NCBI GenBank assembly: GCA_029204225.1
Contig: CM055109.1
Location: 41,016,249 to 41,080,248 of the forward strand
Origin: Diphasiastrum complanatum
Taxonomy: Eukaryota > Streptophyta > Lycopodiopsida > Lycopodiales > Lycopodiaceae
Length of the DNA stretch: 64,000 nucleotides
Reading direction: 5' to 3'
Shown here: piece after piece, positions 21,731-32,574 of the stretch
Layout of the letters: each line of letters begins with the position of its first letter
Position numbering within the stretch: the stretch's first letter is position 1
The notes under the pieces: model-generated
What the model was told of the DNA's origin: nothing
The model's input: the letters and a program-made list of their open reading frames with translations, nothing else
Databases searched by the model: none
Program-made: the position numbers and the translations under genes

Positions 21731-22492
21731 ATGTCGATTCTAGATTTTTTTTTTGGTGAAAGCAATAAAAAATATCACTTTCCCAATCCTTCAGTTTTGG
21801 GTCTCTTCAGGTGTGTTTGTGGTCACCCTATTGATGCTCTTGCTATCCACCTCCTCCGTTGTCCTTCTGGGAGTGAGCTCACAGCTACGCATGATGTTGT
21901 CAGAGATGCAGCGGCTGCTATAGCCAGAGATGGAGGATTCCATGTCCTCAGAGAGCATTCTCATGTCCTTCCTTCTTTCGCGTCCCACTCTTCCCGCAAG
22001 CGTGTTGACATTGTCCTCTCTCGGGATGGGCTTCGTACTTTGGCAGATGTTGTTGTTGCTGATCCCACACGTGGTGACCTATTGTCTCGCTCTGCCTTCA
22101 CACCAGGAGAAGCGGCAGGTGTCGCAGCACAAGAGAAGGAAAAAAACTACTCCGACAGGCACCCCACTGATACTTTCCTTCCTTTGGCTATTGAGACTTA
22201 TGGCACCTTGCATTGACGCTTTGAGGATTTTCTTCGCATGTGTTCTCATCAGGCGACAGAGTGTCAAGGTATTCCTGGTTCTATTCTCGTGGCTTCCTTC
22301 AAACAGCGTGTTTCCATTGCCCTGCAACGTGCTCAGGCCCTATCTATTCTGCAACGGGCGACAGTGGCTGGGTCTGCTACATCTCATCTCCCTTCATTAG
22401 CCGGGTCACCACCTCTTCACGTTTCCGATCTGCTGCAGTCAGTTGGCAGACTCCCACGGACATCATCACAGTTTATGCACTGTTATTTTTAA
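21731..22492 (+). pseudogene. Non-LTR element C-terminal domain, restriction-endonuclease-like
   Basis: A long frame contains FRCVCGHPIDALAIHLLRC, a Cys/His pattern like the CCHC finger of non-LTR retrotransposons with a REL endonuclease. It continues with THDVVRDAAAAIARDGGF, RVDIVLSRDGLRTLADVVV and ADPTRGDLLSRSAF. RVDIVL..(11)..DVVVADP matches the PD-(D/E)xK nuclease order. A TGA at 22214-22216 breaks the frame; it continues with RFEDFLRMCSHQATECQG to TAA at 22492. RT and N-terminal parts are missing, as in a 5'-truncated copy. I recall similar proteins in algae, mosses and oomycetes. Codon use is GC-richer than its surroundings. Confidence 0.55.
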
Positions 22493-23484
22493 TGCCAGGA
22501 TTTGGATTAATCTTAGGTTTACTGCAAGGTTTGCTCTTGTTTGAGCCTACTTTTGTTTTTACTTCTTCTTCGGGATGTATATATCTTTTTCATCAATGTA
22601 CCTACTACTTTTTCCTATGAATAAATGCACCAGGGTGTTTGTTCTTATAGGTTGAAGACATAAGAACGGTTGCTTGATGACTGGACTCACATTGCACAGA
22701 CATTGTGATAAAAAATACCTTAAACAAGTTTAGTTTCCCAGCACAGTATCCAGGATTGTGCAGTTCTTTGCCAACACAAGAACACGAAGCTGAGCTCTCC
22801 AACCTCTTTCCAATACAACAATCATTAAATTATTTTTTTAATTCAAAAAAGTTCTACATGGATCCAAGAGGGCAGTCACTACCCCCAACGGGTATCTGGG
22901 TGGTTACTCCTGGGCCTGGGCGCAACAAAGAATTTAAATTTTTTTAGGTCTAGTTCACCCCTCTTATTTTTTAAGGTCCTCTCACTCTCACTCTTCCTCT
23001 TTCTCACTCTCATTTTCACTCTCACTCTCACTCTCACTCTTCTACTCTCTCCCTCTTGTCTTTTTGCCTCTTGCATCGCGCCTCCAGCAAGCTGTTTCTT
23101 GGAATTCCAGGTACGTCTCTGACTTCTTCTTTTAATAAGAAACGTTCGATTCTAGCTCTAGATCCATCCCTCCACACCCTCACGGTTACAAGAAAAAATC
23201 CGAGATTTGCGCTTGTCTCTTGCCCGCCCTTTTACCTGTCCAGTTGTTGAGGCAGCATCATTGGCATTGCCATTCAATACTTGTTGCCATTTGTTGTCCA
23301 TCTACAAGGTGGATTGTCCTCAGGAGGGCGACATCATAGGCATTGTGATTAATTACGTGATGTGGTTTGTTGTTCCGCCTATATGACTGATTGTTCTTAG
23401 ATATGGATGACGGGGGGGGGGGATTGTATCAGAGCTAACTTGTGCAATATCATTGGCGCATTGGATTTCTTGCGCTCCAAAAAT
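22493..23484. other. 3' flank of the non-LTR relic; CT-rich imperfect repeat
   Basis: An imperfect CACTCT array covers about 22979-23050 (CTCTCACTCTCACTCT-like). A run of nine to ten G lies at 23412. No gene is supported. Confidence 0.5.
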
Positions 23485-24245
23485 GACACGCTGATGAAGC
23501 AACAAAAAACGCTTATGGGAGTGGCGCTGGACCCCCGTAGGAATTTTTTGTTGCTTCATCAACATGTCAGTCCTGTGGTTTTTGTTGCATTTTCTTCGTG
23601 TATGCCTTTGTATAGTTCTACGATGCACCGGCCATTATAATCCAATGCTCTGAAACTTTTACACTGTTTGTAGGTAATATATTGCAAGAAAGTAAATTTT
23701 CTTAGTGTGGCCATGTTACGCGATTTACTAAGGATTTGAGCTTTTTTCCTGAATATGTATAAAAAAACATCCTTCGGGCGCTGGACCCCCAAAGAATATT
23801 TTTGCTTTGGTTTTTCACCAAATCCGGATTGTAAGCCAAACAAAAAAATGCCTCCTGCATTTTTTTTTAATGCAATAATCCACAGCTGAAGTAAATAGAG
23901 TTTGTTGATTCTAATCTTAAGTAAACGGTACTGCGGATTATTATACTATCTTAAGAAAATAGCGCCTATTCAGACCAACCTATTGACAATGCAGACCAAG
24001 AAAATGGTGGGGTGTTGCATTTCCAGTGTTGGCATCTTTGAAAATGAACTAAAAAAATGCCTATACGTATGATGTTTCTAGGACCAAATATTTATCAAAA
24101 AACATTCCTCGGGGTCCGACGCCGGCGCTGGACCCCCCGAGACTGTTTTTGTTTTGGTTTTTCACCAAATCTTGATTGTAAGCCAAACAAAAAACACCTC
24201 GTGGGGTCCACAGCACCGGCGCGGACCCCTGGAGGCTTTTCTTTG
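23485..24245. repeat. GC-rich hairpin repeats with GGGGTCC/GGACCCC arms
   Basis: A near-perfect 25-bp inverted repeat brackets 23485-23568 (arms contain TGATGAAGCAACAAAAAA and its complement), with GGCGCTGGACCCCC in the loop. Diverged copies of a longer unit lie at about 23760-23852 and 24095-24195; both carry GGCGCTGGACCCCC and then GGTTTTTCACCAAATC with GATTGTAAGCCAAACAAAAAA. In the second copy CTCGGGGTCC pairs with GGACCCCCCGAG (24111-24142), and GTGGGGTCC pairs with GGACCCCT at 24200-24231. This looks like a dispersed, foldable repeat family. Confidence 0.65.
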
Positions 24246-24419
24246 TTGCATTTTCAGTGTTAGTTTGAGTTAATTTTATGCTGTTTTTAGTTTGATCTAT
24301 TCACTAAATCAGCATAGTTTATAATGTTTAATTAATGACATTTTCTAGTACAAGTATGCACACTCTTGATGGGACTATTTTTTCGGGAGGGATAACAATG
24401 CCCATAGCTCGATAGACAA

Positions 24420-24852
24420 GCAGCAGTGTCACAACACAAGCGTGTGAACCCTAATCCCAATGCCAACTGGATCACAGACTATCCGTTGGCATACAACACC
24501 TTGGAAGGTGTTACATGTCTTGGTTCCACCGAGAGGTCATCAATTTTCTACAGGAATAGTGAATGCGCTTTAAATCCAAGCTTGACAAGTTAGAAACAAT
24601 ATATTCCATGTGGAATGTTTGTCATAATGGATGACTTTGAAATACAGTGATTCCATTGTAGGTTCTTCCTCACTTTTCATTGAACAAGAAGACGTAGTTG
24701 TTGACCTCTTTGCTGGGACATGCAACCTGGCACGAGCATCAATGCAAAGCAACAGACATTGCATTCGTTTGGAAAATGATGAGATCTTGTTTGCCAGTTT
24801 TCTTCGCATACTAGAGCTCAAGTCTAAGGTATCTAAAATTGTCACTTTTTGA
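24420..24852 (+). pseudogene. SAM-methyltransferase-like fragment
   Basis: The clear part is the frame 24631-24852: SLFIEQEDVVVDLFAGT, then CNLARASMQSNRHCIRLENDE. This fits motif I (DLFAGT) and the following loop-strand-acid pattern of DNA adenine/cytosine-N4 methylase-fold proteins. Motif I normally ends FxGxG, and the second Gly is Cys here. No catalytic DPPY or NPPY is seen. Upstream in another frame is a coding-like run (ITDYPLAYNTLEGVTCLGST). It ends at TGA 24850. Fragment of unknown origin; host gene capture or a transposon-borne methylase are both possible. Confidence 0.45.
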
Positions 24853-24879
24853 CACAGCACAACACAATCCAGCTGCAAA

Positions 24880-27800
24880 GCATTTTTTATCTGAAAGTGC
24901 GTTGTTTCTTTCGAGGTTATAACTATATTTTATATATTTTTTCCAGGAATAAACGAATGGACAATAGCTAGACACAGTGACACCTCATATGCTTAGTTCC
25001 AACCTTTTTGCGGAGCATATTAGGCACTACATAGTTGGATGGGAATGATTGAAGCAATGCCACTTTTTTTACTTCAAACTGTGCATTGTTTTACGATCTT
25101 ACTATAAATGTCCGTTTGAATTTAAAACTTCAAGTTATGGAGGCAAGTTTAAGTGGTTTGACTATGTCGCCTTTTAAAGATCTCTCTTTGTTTTCATTCT
25201 TCCCTTCTCTCCACAAGGCTTGATGGCAATTATTTGTTCTATCTAACTAAGCTCCTCACCTGAGCAAGCCGCTTTTTACCACGAGTCTCTACTTCATCAT
25301 CGAGTCCATATGTTGTGTACATTGCTACATTTTGCTTCTCAGTAGTTCTATTTTCATTGGTCGTAAACCATAAACCAATATCTAGAGGTTAACCTTTGTT
25401 CAGTATGCTCACATGTCTATTTATATGCAGATAAATATTGGTTTCTAGAAAGTTGTCTTCAATAATAATAGGTGTCAGTGATAGAATATATCTTCATGTA
25501 CAATGACTTATTTGGCAATATATGTGCAGCTTGATTGTAGATACTTGCATTCACATCGGAGGGCTCAAGCTCTTTGAAGATGAATTGCTGACCTAACCTT
25601 TCCCTGATAACATTATAGTTTGGCATTCTTTATCGATGGATTGGATGTCGGATTATTCCCAAAGTCACAATAGGGTATGAGTATTCATTAAAAAATTACC
25701 AACCAGTAAGGATTACTACAGGGGCTATACATTTGATGTATCAGATAAGTATAGTATGTGAACAGATGAAGTATCAGATGCTCATCATACATCATTATAA
25801 CAGTACATTCACAGCTGGACTTATATTGTGATAATACATGGTGATTTTCTGTAACAATCTTTTCTATTTTTTGCTTATTACTGAGATTAGTCAATCCAAC
25901 AAGAAGTAATCTGGAGACATTCATTGGGAATAAATGGAACTGTTGGATTTGTTGAAAAGTTTGAGCGATGACATTATGCAGAAAAAGTACTTTATTTTTC
26001 TATTAGAATGGTAACTTCCAAAACGTGAACCGCGACTGTGTTATAGGTTTTTTCGATGATTTCCAGGTTTAAGGATGGCATGTATATGCTAGACCACAAA
26101 GGCTGCAACAATTGATCTATGAATATCTACAGAGAAGCACATCTACTTTATGTGAAACATGCTCTCTGGTTTAGCATATTTGGGCATAGTGCATTCTAAT
26201 TCCCAAATGCATTGAAAACTTGATTGCTTGAAAGTAAACAGTTTGAAGATTAGTAGGAGCTCGTGTCAATTCATGTACGAGTTATGTCTTCCAGTGCAGC
26301 GATTTATGCAATTCACTTGAATCAAAGCACACTTCCATTCCACACTATAGAGCAAGCATATCCACTTCTCATATAACAATCTCTGCTTGAGCAGTTTTTG
26401 ACATGGTAGATTCTAAATCTGGTGGCAATGAATTTTGATCAACTGAAAGTGAGTCTGATAAAGTTGAGGATATTAGGAGGAGCTCGTGTCAGTGTATAAA
26501 TTTTTGTCTCACGTCAGCAATTTCTGTATGCCTTTAAACGACACAATATTGGATTCAATAGTCTTCGAGTTTGCCTGATCAATGACCTAAAATTTCTTGG
26601 TGATGGCTGGAACAAATCGAAGGTTTAATGCGAATACTGAATCAAGCACATTTAAAGCATGGACAATCTAAATGAGCTTCGAATGAGTATTTTTGGGAGC
26701 CTCTATTTGGGGGGCTCAGGGCCCAAAAAGGATCAAATGGTCCCAAGGGCCATAGAAGGCCAAAATTCTTAAAAAAATACCAAAATTGAGCCTCCATAAG
26801 CATCCAAGACTATGATAAAAGAAGTTGGATCTGTTGAAAACAAAATAAAAAGAATTTATTTTTTTGGGAGATTGTTCTTGTGCCTGCTGTTAGTTTTGCA
26901 AAGGCCTGTGACTTGTGTTGTTTTTTGTGTGGCAGCAAATCAATGAGAAGCCACAAATTGTTCAAGAGTATGAACCCGAAAAAGCCGTACCCAATCAGCA
27001 CATAACTACAAAGAACGAGTCCTTGGGGTGAAATTAAGGGGGAAAAACAAAATTTTTGTAAAGATTGATGATTGATGATTGCATTTCTTCAACACGAAAC
27101 AGGCTTTAAGCAGGTTTTGAGAATTGTGTTAGCGATAATAGAAAACACTAGAGCCAAAAATAAAAATTAGGATATCTTCCCAAGACACAAACTAAAAGCA
27201 AAACAATCATAGCTCCCTGCATGAATTATGATTTCACAATTTTGAAAGTTAGCACTTAAACTCTCTTTGTTAAAAAAGTGTTCTGACACAAAGTTGCGAG
27301 AAAAAGAATACAAATAGAGATACAATACTAAAGCATTATCCTATGTGCAATTGCAGCATCTGAACATAATATATTCTAAAGCTATGCTAAACTAATCTCT
27401 TTAAACTCTCCGACCAAGAAGGTAGTCTCAAAGAAATCAGTCATTGATAATGAGGCCTCTTGGCCTAACCAAACAATATCCAAAAACTAGGTTTCAGGTT
27501 CTGCCCACTCATTAAGGCCCTATAAGGAACATTGTAAAGACCACTAGGGATAGGAAAACACAAGAGAGACTATGGAGCAAAACCACCCAACCAATCCTAG
27601 ATTCCTCCTGGAGAATCCTCCTGGATCTAGCCCCCAAGCCATGTGATAGCAAGAGGAGAAGAGCTCAACTGGTAACCTAGACCAAAGTCGTCGACATGAT
27701 AATCTCTACCTCAATATATAGAGAGTAGGATCCTGTGCATGAGCCCATGCGATCCCCATGCAGGTCAACTATAAATAGGTCACAACTCTTCTTGCATTCC

Positions 27801-28140
27801 TCCCGCCTACAACTGTCACATGAACATGCACTACTCCATATGTCTCAATTAGAGTGTCTGGGTCCATCATTAGTCACCAACAGGCCTCGATGTGGAATAA
27901 AATCTAGGCATGACCAATAATCTCGAACACTGGAGGGCCGGTCTACCATATTAGGACTATTCCATGTCCTTAGCTGAATATGGCCATAACAAACATATTA
28001 CAGATGGTTTCAAATATGTGTCAAGGACCCAAGTGCTCAAACTATAAGACCTACTATCAATAGAGTATGGGGTCCAAGGCCCAAAGAATTTTTGAAACCT
28101 GGCCATAGCTGTGTATATACCAAAGAGACTACAACAATGA
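24880..28140. other. Long stretch without recognisable genes
   Basis: All frames are short. Between 26690 and 26770 lies a purine-rich segment with GGGCCCAAAAAGG and GGGCCATAGAAGGCC. Nothing else is identifiable by eye. Confidence 0.4.
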
Positions 28141-28150
28141 ATTTCTAGGC

Positions 28151-28285
28151 ATGAGGGCAGAACATGCTCACATTGCTAACAGTCGATTCAATGTCTTGAT
28201 CACCATGTACAGTAGATGTTGCAGCTTAGATGAAGCATGTTGGGCATTCGATCGCATGAGGAAGCGGGATGTGGTACTCAAATAA
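28151..28285 (+). pseudogene. PPR-protein fragment (PLS type)
   Basis: The frame reads HAHIANSRFNVLITMYSRC, then SLDEACWAFDRMRKRDVV, and stops at TAA 28283-28285. This matches the plant pentatricopeptide consensus NALIxMYxKCGsLxeAxxvFdxMxxRDVV closely. PPR proteins bind organellar RNA. Only about one and a half repeats remain; the next repeat (after RDVV usually SWN) is lost. It is a captured or decayed exon piece. Confidence 0.7.
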
Positions 28286-28289
28286 CTCA

Positions 28290-29058
28290 AAAAATTCCCA
28301 GACGAGATAACTCAGTATGGTACTTGAATAGACAAAAGTGAAAAGACTAGGATGAAGGTCCAATGCAAGTCCGCTATTCTACCCAATGGCTTCCAACTAG
28401 TACCACGCCAATATGTGTGTACCTCCAAGCTAGGCCACATTTCCCTCCGAATGAGAAATTTTGAAGTCGCAGATGTGTGTGTCAACGTAGCTATCACCTG
28501 ACTCGACACTATCATTGTCCCAATCATTCTTGTGAGAGATTGGTCGGTTCAGACCCCAGGAGTTGAACCTGATCACCCGTAACAAGCCTATTCTGCTACC
28601 TCTCACCTATGATTGCTTGCCCTCTCAAAATTGTCGCCAATGATGAGTAGTCACGACGCCAAACTACACTTCCGTCGCCAACACTAGCTTCTCCACATAA
28701 TTCCGCTATCATTCACCCCCATACCGCATTTACCACTTCCAAACACCCTGTTACCCTACTAGAAGTAAGTAATGATTTCGAAGCAATAATGCCTCATTGT
28801 ACTGCCCTGTAGCAGGTTTCACCAGCCAAAAATTGCCCCAAATTTGGCCCTATGATACCCAAATAATGAATGTAGCCCATCACTAGGTCATCCACACTCC
28901 GCTCACTAGAATGGTGATGAAAACTAACCGAAATACATTTTTTCCTACGCAATGACATTGCTCTGTCCACTGGCTATGAGCAGCCAGTTTCAGGGGTTAA
29001 TTTGGCCCCAGGATGGCCAAAAAAGGTGCCTTTTGGTCTTAGTTTTAGGCCCATTTCC
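28290..29058. other. No recognisable gene
   Basis: Slightly GC-richer sequence between the PPR piece and the copia element. No reading frame continues the PPR similarity. Confidence 0.35.
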
Positions 29059-29160
29059 ATTGATGATTTTAGTAGATTTTGTTGAGTGTATCTACTAAAG
29101 AGCAAAGATGAGATGTCTGATGTCTTTGTCAAGTTCAAGATTGCAAGGAAGGTCTTTCTT
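29059..29160 (+). pseudogene. pol: Out-of-place copia integrase piece
   Basis: Reads SIDDFSRFC, then VYLLKSKDEMSDVFVKFK. This is the part of the integrase core that should follow the pre-integrase zinc domain, but here it precedes it. The DNA matches the minus-strand copy at 42140-42230. Joined at about 29150 to VFLGSVNMVKEELNQVELWH of the next feature. Confidence 0.7.
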
Positions 29161-30290
29161 GGAAGTGTGAACATGGTGAAGGAGGAGCTCAATCAAGTGG
29201 AGCTTTGGCATAAGAGGTTGGGCCATCCCAAGTTCAAATCAATGGAGATGCTATGCACCAAGGATCTTGCTTTCTGCCTTCCAAAGACACTCTCAAAGTG
29301 TGGAAAAAGATGTGAAGCTTGTAGCCTCTCAAAGGCACACAAGCTACCTTTTGTTAACTCTTCCACTAGATCTTCAAAAGCATTAGATCTCATTCATAGT
29401 GATGTGCACTCTTTTTCTCAAAAATCTAATGGAGGTGCATCTATGTATGTATCTTTTATTGATGATTACTCTAGATACACTTGGATTGAACTTTTGGTTT
29501 CAAAAGTAAAGTGTTTGAAGCTTTTGTTAAACTCAAAACTCTAGTTGAGAATCAACTTGATGCTAGAATTAAAGTATTGAGGAGTGATAATGGTGGAGAG
29601 TATATCTCCAACAAGATGATAGAGTTTTGTAGATCCAATGGCATTAAAAGAGAGCTTACATGTACTTATAGTCCTCAACAAATTGGTATAGCCGAGAGAA
29701 TGAATAGAACACTTTGTGAGTGTGCAAAGGCTTTAAGGCTAGATTCATCTCTACCTAAGTCTTTTTGGGGAGAGGCTATTATTTATGCAACTTATTTGTG
29801 TAATAGATTTCCATGTAAGCCCGTTGGAGGCAAATATTCTTATGAGGCTCTATTTTGTAAGAAGCCAAATCTTAAAGATCTAAGAATTTTTGGATCTACT
29901 TGCTATGTTTATCAAGCATTAGATACAAGAAAAAGGATGATCCTACCTCTATAAAAGGGATCTTTATTGGTTATGCTAAAAATAGCAAAGGATATAGAGT
30001 CTATAATCCAATTACTAAAAAGATTTTGGTGAGTAGAGATGCTACTTTTGATGAAGGTAACTTCTGCAAGTTGAATGAAAATGCTTCTAATCCATCTTAT
30101 GTCAAGGATCTTGCAAGATTTGAGGAGGAGCCTACATGTGATCAAGATCTTGAGGATCCATCTCAAGACTCGAGGACTCCAAGGAGGTCTACAAGAAGAA
30201 AGCTGAGCCATCAAGGCTCACCTATGTTGACAGAGGTGAACAAGGGGAAGGTCTTCATTCAATTCACTCTTACACTTTTCTACCATCTAT
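29150..30290 (+). pseudogene. pol: Ty1/copia pol: pre-integrase and integrase, frameshifted
   Basis: Pre-integrase: VELWHKRLGHPKFKSMEML with CEACSLSKAHKLPF. Integrase: LDLIHSDVHSF (first Asp), SFIDDYSRYTWIEL, then after a frameshift near 29510 [10 protein letters not shown] (second Asp) and YSPQQIGIAERMNRTL (Glu). After another shift near 29935: IKGIFIGYAKNSKGYRVYN. The DDE residues are all readable. The linker to RT contains [13 protein letters not shown]. Integrase inserts element cDNA into chromosomes. The frameshifts make this copy inactive. Confidence 0.85.
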
Positions 30291-31290
30291 GTTTGATGAG
30301 CCGAGTTGCTTTGAAGAGGCTATGGAATGGAGGGATGCCATGCAAAAGGAGTATGATGATCTTATGGAGAATCATACATGGAAGCTTGTGGATCTTCCTC
30401 ATGGAAGAAAACCACTTGAGTACAAATGGATCTATAGATTGAAGTACAATCAAGATGGGAGCATCAACAAACACAAGGCAAGGCTAGTGGCAAAGGGGTT
30501 CTTGCAAACCAAGGGAGTAGATTTTGATGAAACTTTTGCTCCTGTTGCTAAACTAGTTTCCATAAGGTTGATAATTTCTCTTGCAACTACTTTTAATTAG
30601 CCTCTATTTCAACTTGATGTGACTAATGCATTTCTCAATGGTTATTTAGAAGAGGAGATCTTCATGAGGCAACCCGAGGGCTTCATCAAAGAAAATCAAG
30701 AAGAAAAAGTGTGTTTGTTGCTAAGAAGCCTTTATGGGCTTAAGCAAGCACCTAGAGCTTGGTACTCTAGGTTGAATGCTTTCTTGAACTCTATAAAATT
30801 TGTTGTAAGTGCTTATGATCCTTCTTTGTACTTAAGATTCAATGATGGTAAAATCATCATTCTCATTTTGTATGTAGATGACATTATCCTTAATGGAAAT
30901 GATCATGATGGTATACAACAAGTGAAAGTAGCATTGTTTAAAGAGTTTAAAATGGTGGAATTTGGTAATCTTCATTTCATATTAGGAATAGAAGTTTCAA
31001 GAGGCAAGGATTTGAGTTTTATTTGTCAATCCAAATATGCTTCTTCTATTTTAGAAAAGTGTGAAATGAAATATTGTAAAGGAGTAGAAACTCCTATGGA
31101 GCAAAATGTAGAAGTTTCTAATAGTGATGATGAAGCGTCCTTTGAGGACATCACACTATATAGAAGACTTGTAGGTTCGTTGATCTATCTTACTATAACT
31201 AGGCCTGATCTAAGTTATAGTGTGGGTAAACTAAGCCAATCTATGCAAAATCCATTGTTTGTCATTGGAAAAATGCAAAAAGGGTGTTGA
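30289..31290 (+). pseudogene. pol: Ty1/copia reverse transcriptase
   Basis: Begins with [20 protein letters not shown] and [20 protein letters not shown], with KARLVAKGF and [10 protein letters not shown]-like [20 protein letters not shown] at 30598 interrupts; the reading then continues TNAFLNGYLEEEIFMRQPEG, RSLYGLKQAPRAWY and the catalytic LYVDDIIL (30868-30891). It reaches LIYLTITRPDLSYSVGKLSQ. It loses frame near 31280. Apart from the stop and shift, the domain is complete. Confidence 0.88.
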
Positions 31291-31902
31291 GGTACATCTT
31301 GGCCACCAAGAACTTTGGCATTTTGTATGATGGATCTAATCTTGCCTTGAGGGCATATTCAGATGCTAATTTTGCAGGTGATAAAGTGGATAGGAGGTCC
31401 ACAAGTGTTTTTGTTACCTTTCTTTGCAATGGCATAGTGTTTTGGGTTTCCAAAAAGCAAGATACTATTTCTCTATCTTCAACCGAGTTGGAATACAAGA
31501 CACTAACATCAACAACAAAGGAGTAAGTCTGGATTGGACATGTATTGAGACAGTGTGCTTACTGCATATGCTAGATCAGGTTGCTTATGGTTGAAGAGAC
31601 TTTTGGTGGAGTTGCAAGTCATGGAGGTTGAGGAGCAACCAATAATATTTTGTGACAACCAATCAAGGCAAGCATTAGCAACCAATCCCACATTCCATGC
31701 AAGGAGCAAGCACATAGAGATTGCTCACCATTTTGTGAGGGAAAAAGTTCAAGCAAAGGAAATCAAGCTACGTCATGTGTCTTCTTCAGATTGCCTTGCT
31801 AATCTACTCACTCAAGCCTTTCCAAAGGCTTCATTTATCAAGTTAAGATCAATTTTAGGTGTTGTAGATAAGTGTACTATAGATGTATCATGTAAAAATT
31901 GA
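31284..31902 (+). pseudogene. pol: Ty1/copia RNase H and pol C-terminus
   Basis: Reads LRYILATKNFGILY, YSDANFAGDKVDRRSTSV, FWVSKKQDTISLSSTELEY, then about 55 extra bases with a stop after TTKE (31524). It resumes with GCLWLKRLLVELQ, IFCDNQSRQALATNP and HARSKHIEIAHHFVRE, KEIKLRHVSS. It ends at TGA 31900-31902. This is the standard copia RNase H, with a small insertion and frame change. Confidence 0.85.
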
Positions 31903-31906
31903 GGAG
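31897..31906 (+). other. Polypurine tract
   Basis: AATTGAGGAG sits directly before the TG start of the 3' LTR, the position where plus-strand cDNA synthesis is primed in copia elements. It overlaps the pol stop codon. Confidence 0.65.
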
Positions 31907-32574
31907 TGTTAGAATTTAGCAATTTCACATGGTTTTTTTGATGTATTTGACATCTATGTGGATCCACACGTGTGAGCTGTCCACACATGTGAAATGACAC
32001 TGGTAATGTTCAGATTTATTTTGATTAGCTTTCATTTGAGTCAAATATGACATCTCCTAAATTATAGGAGTTAGGTTCTAGATTATAGGAATCTAGAAGG
32101 TCAACACAAACCACCAATGGATGACGTGGCAAACTTGATAAATCTTATCCAAAGTGGATATGGATAATTACAATGAGCTGTCCCACACGTGCTGGATGCA
32201 GCTTAGAGAGAGATTATCATGATTATGTACTTGATCCATGATGGATCCATTTGTTGAGCTAATGATGAGAAACATTGATTTGTGAAGCAATCTTGGTGTT
32301 TTCACTCTCTTTAGCACTTTCTTTGTGGATGAATGCTTAGTAAATCATAAGTGAACTATTTCTCTGTTATCAGGCCGTACAGTAGCAGTACTTCACACAT
32401 GTGAAGCCGTGGATCATCATTTCTTGATTGTTCTTGCTTGGAATCACAAAGATTGTCAGGTAGAAGCTAGATTTGGAAGCTAGTCTTGATACAGATCAAG
32501 ATCCCAAGCTACCAATCACTCTTTGTGATCATTTGTGGATCAAATTTAGTCCTTAAACTCTGAAATTTGACACA
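31907..32574 (+). repeat. 3' LTR of the plus-strand copia element
   Basis: Starts TGTTAGAATTTAGC right after the polypurine tract and probably ends TTTGACACA (about 668 bp). It contains CACACGTGTG-type palindromes (31965-31976, 31984-31991, 32391-32406) and two small hairpins at 32053-32098. No 5' LTR of the same sequence is visible upstream of 29059, so the element is 5'-truncated. Confidence 0.65.

Noticed and set aside
22238-22620. Alternative frames over the non-LTR domain end
   Set aside because: The frame 21731-22492 with a single TGA explains the region; the other frames are shadows.
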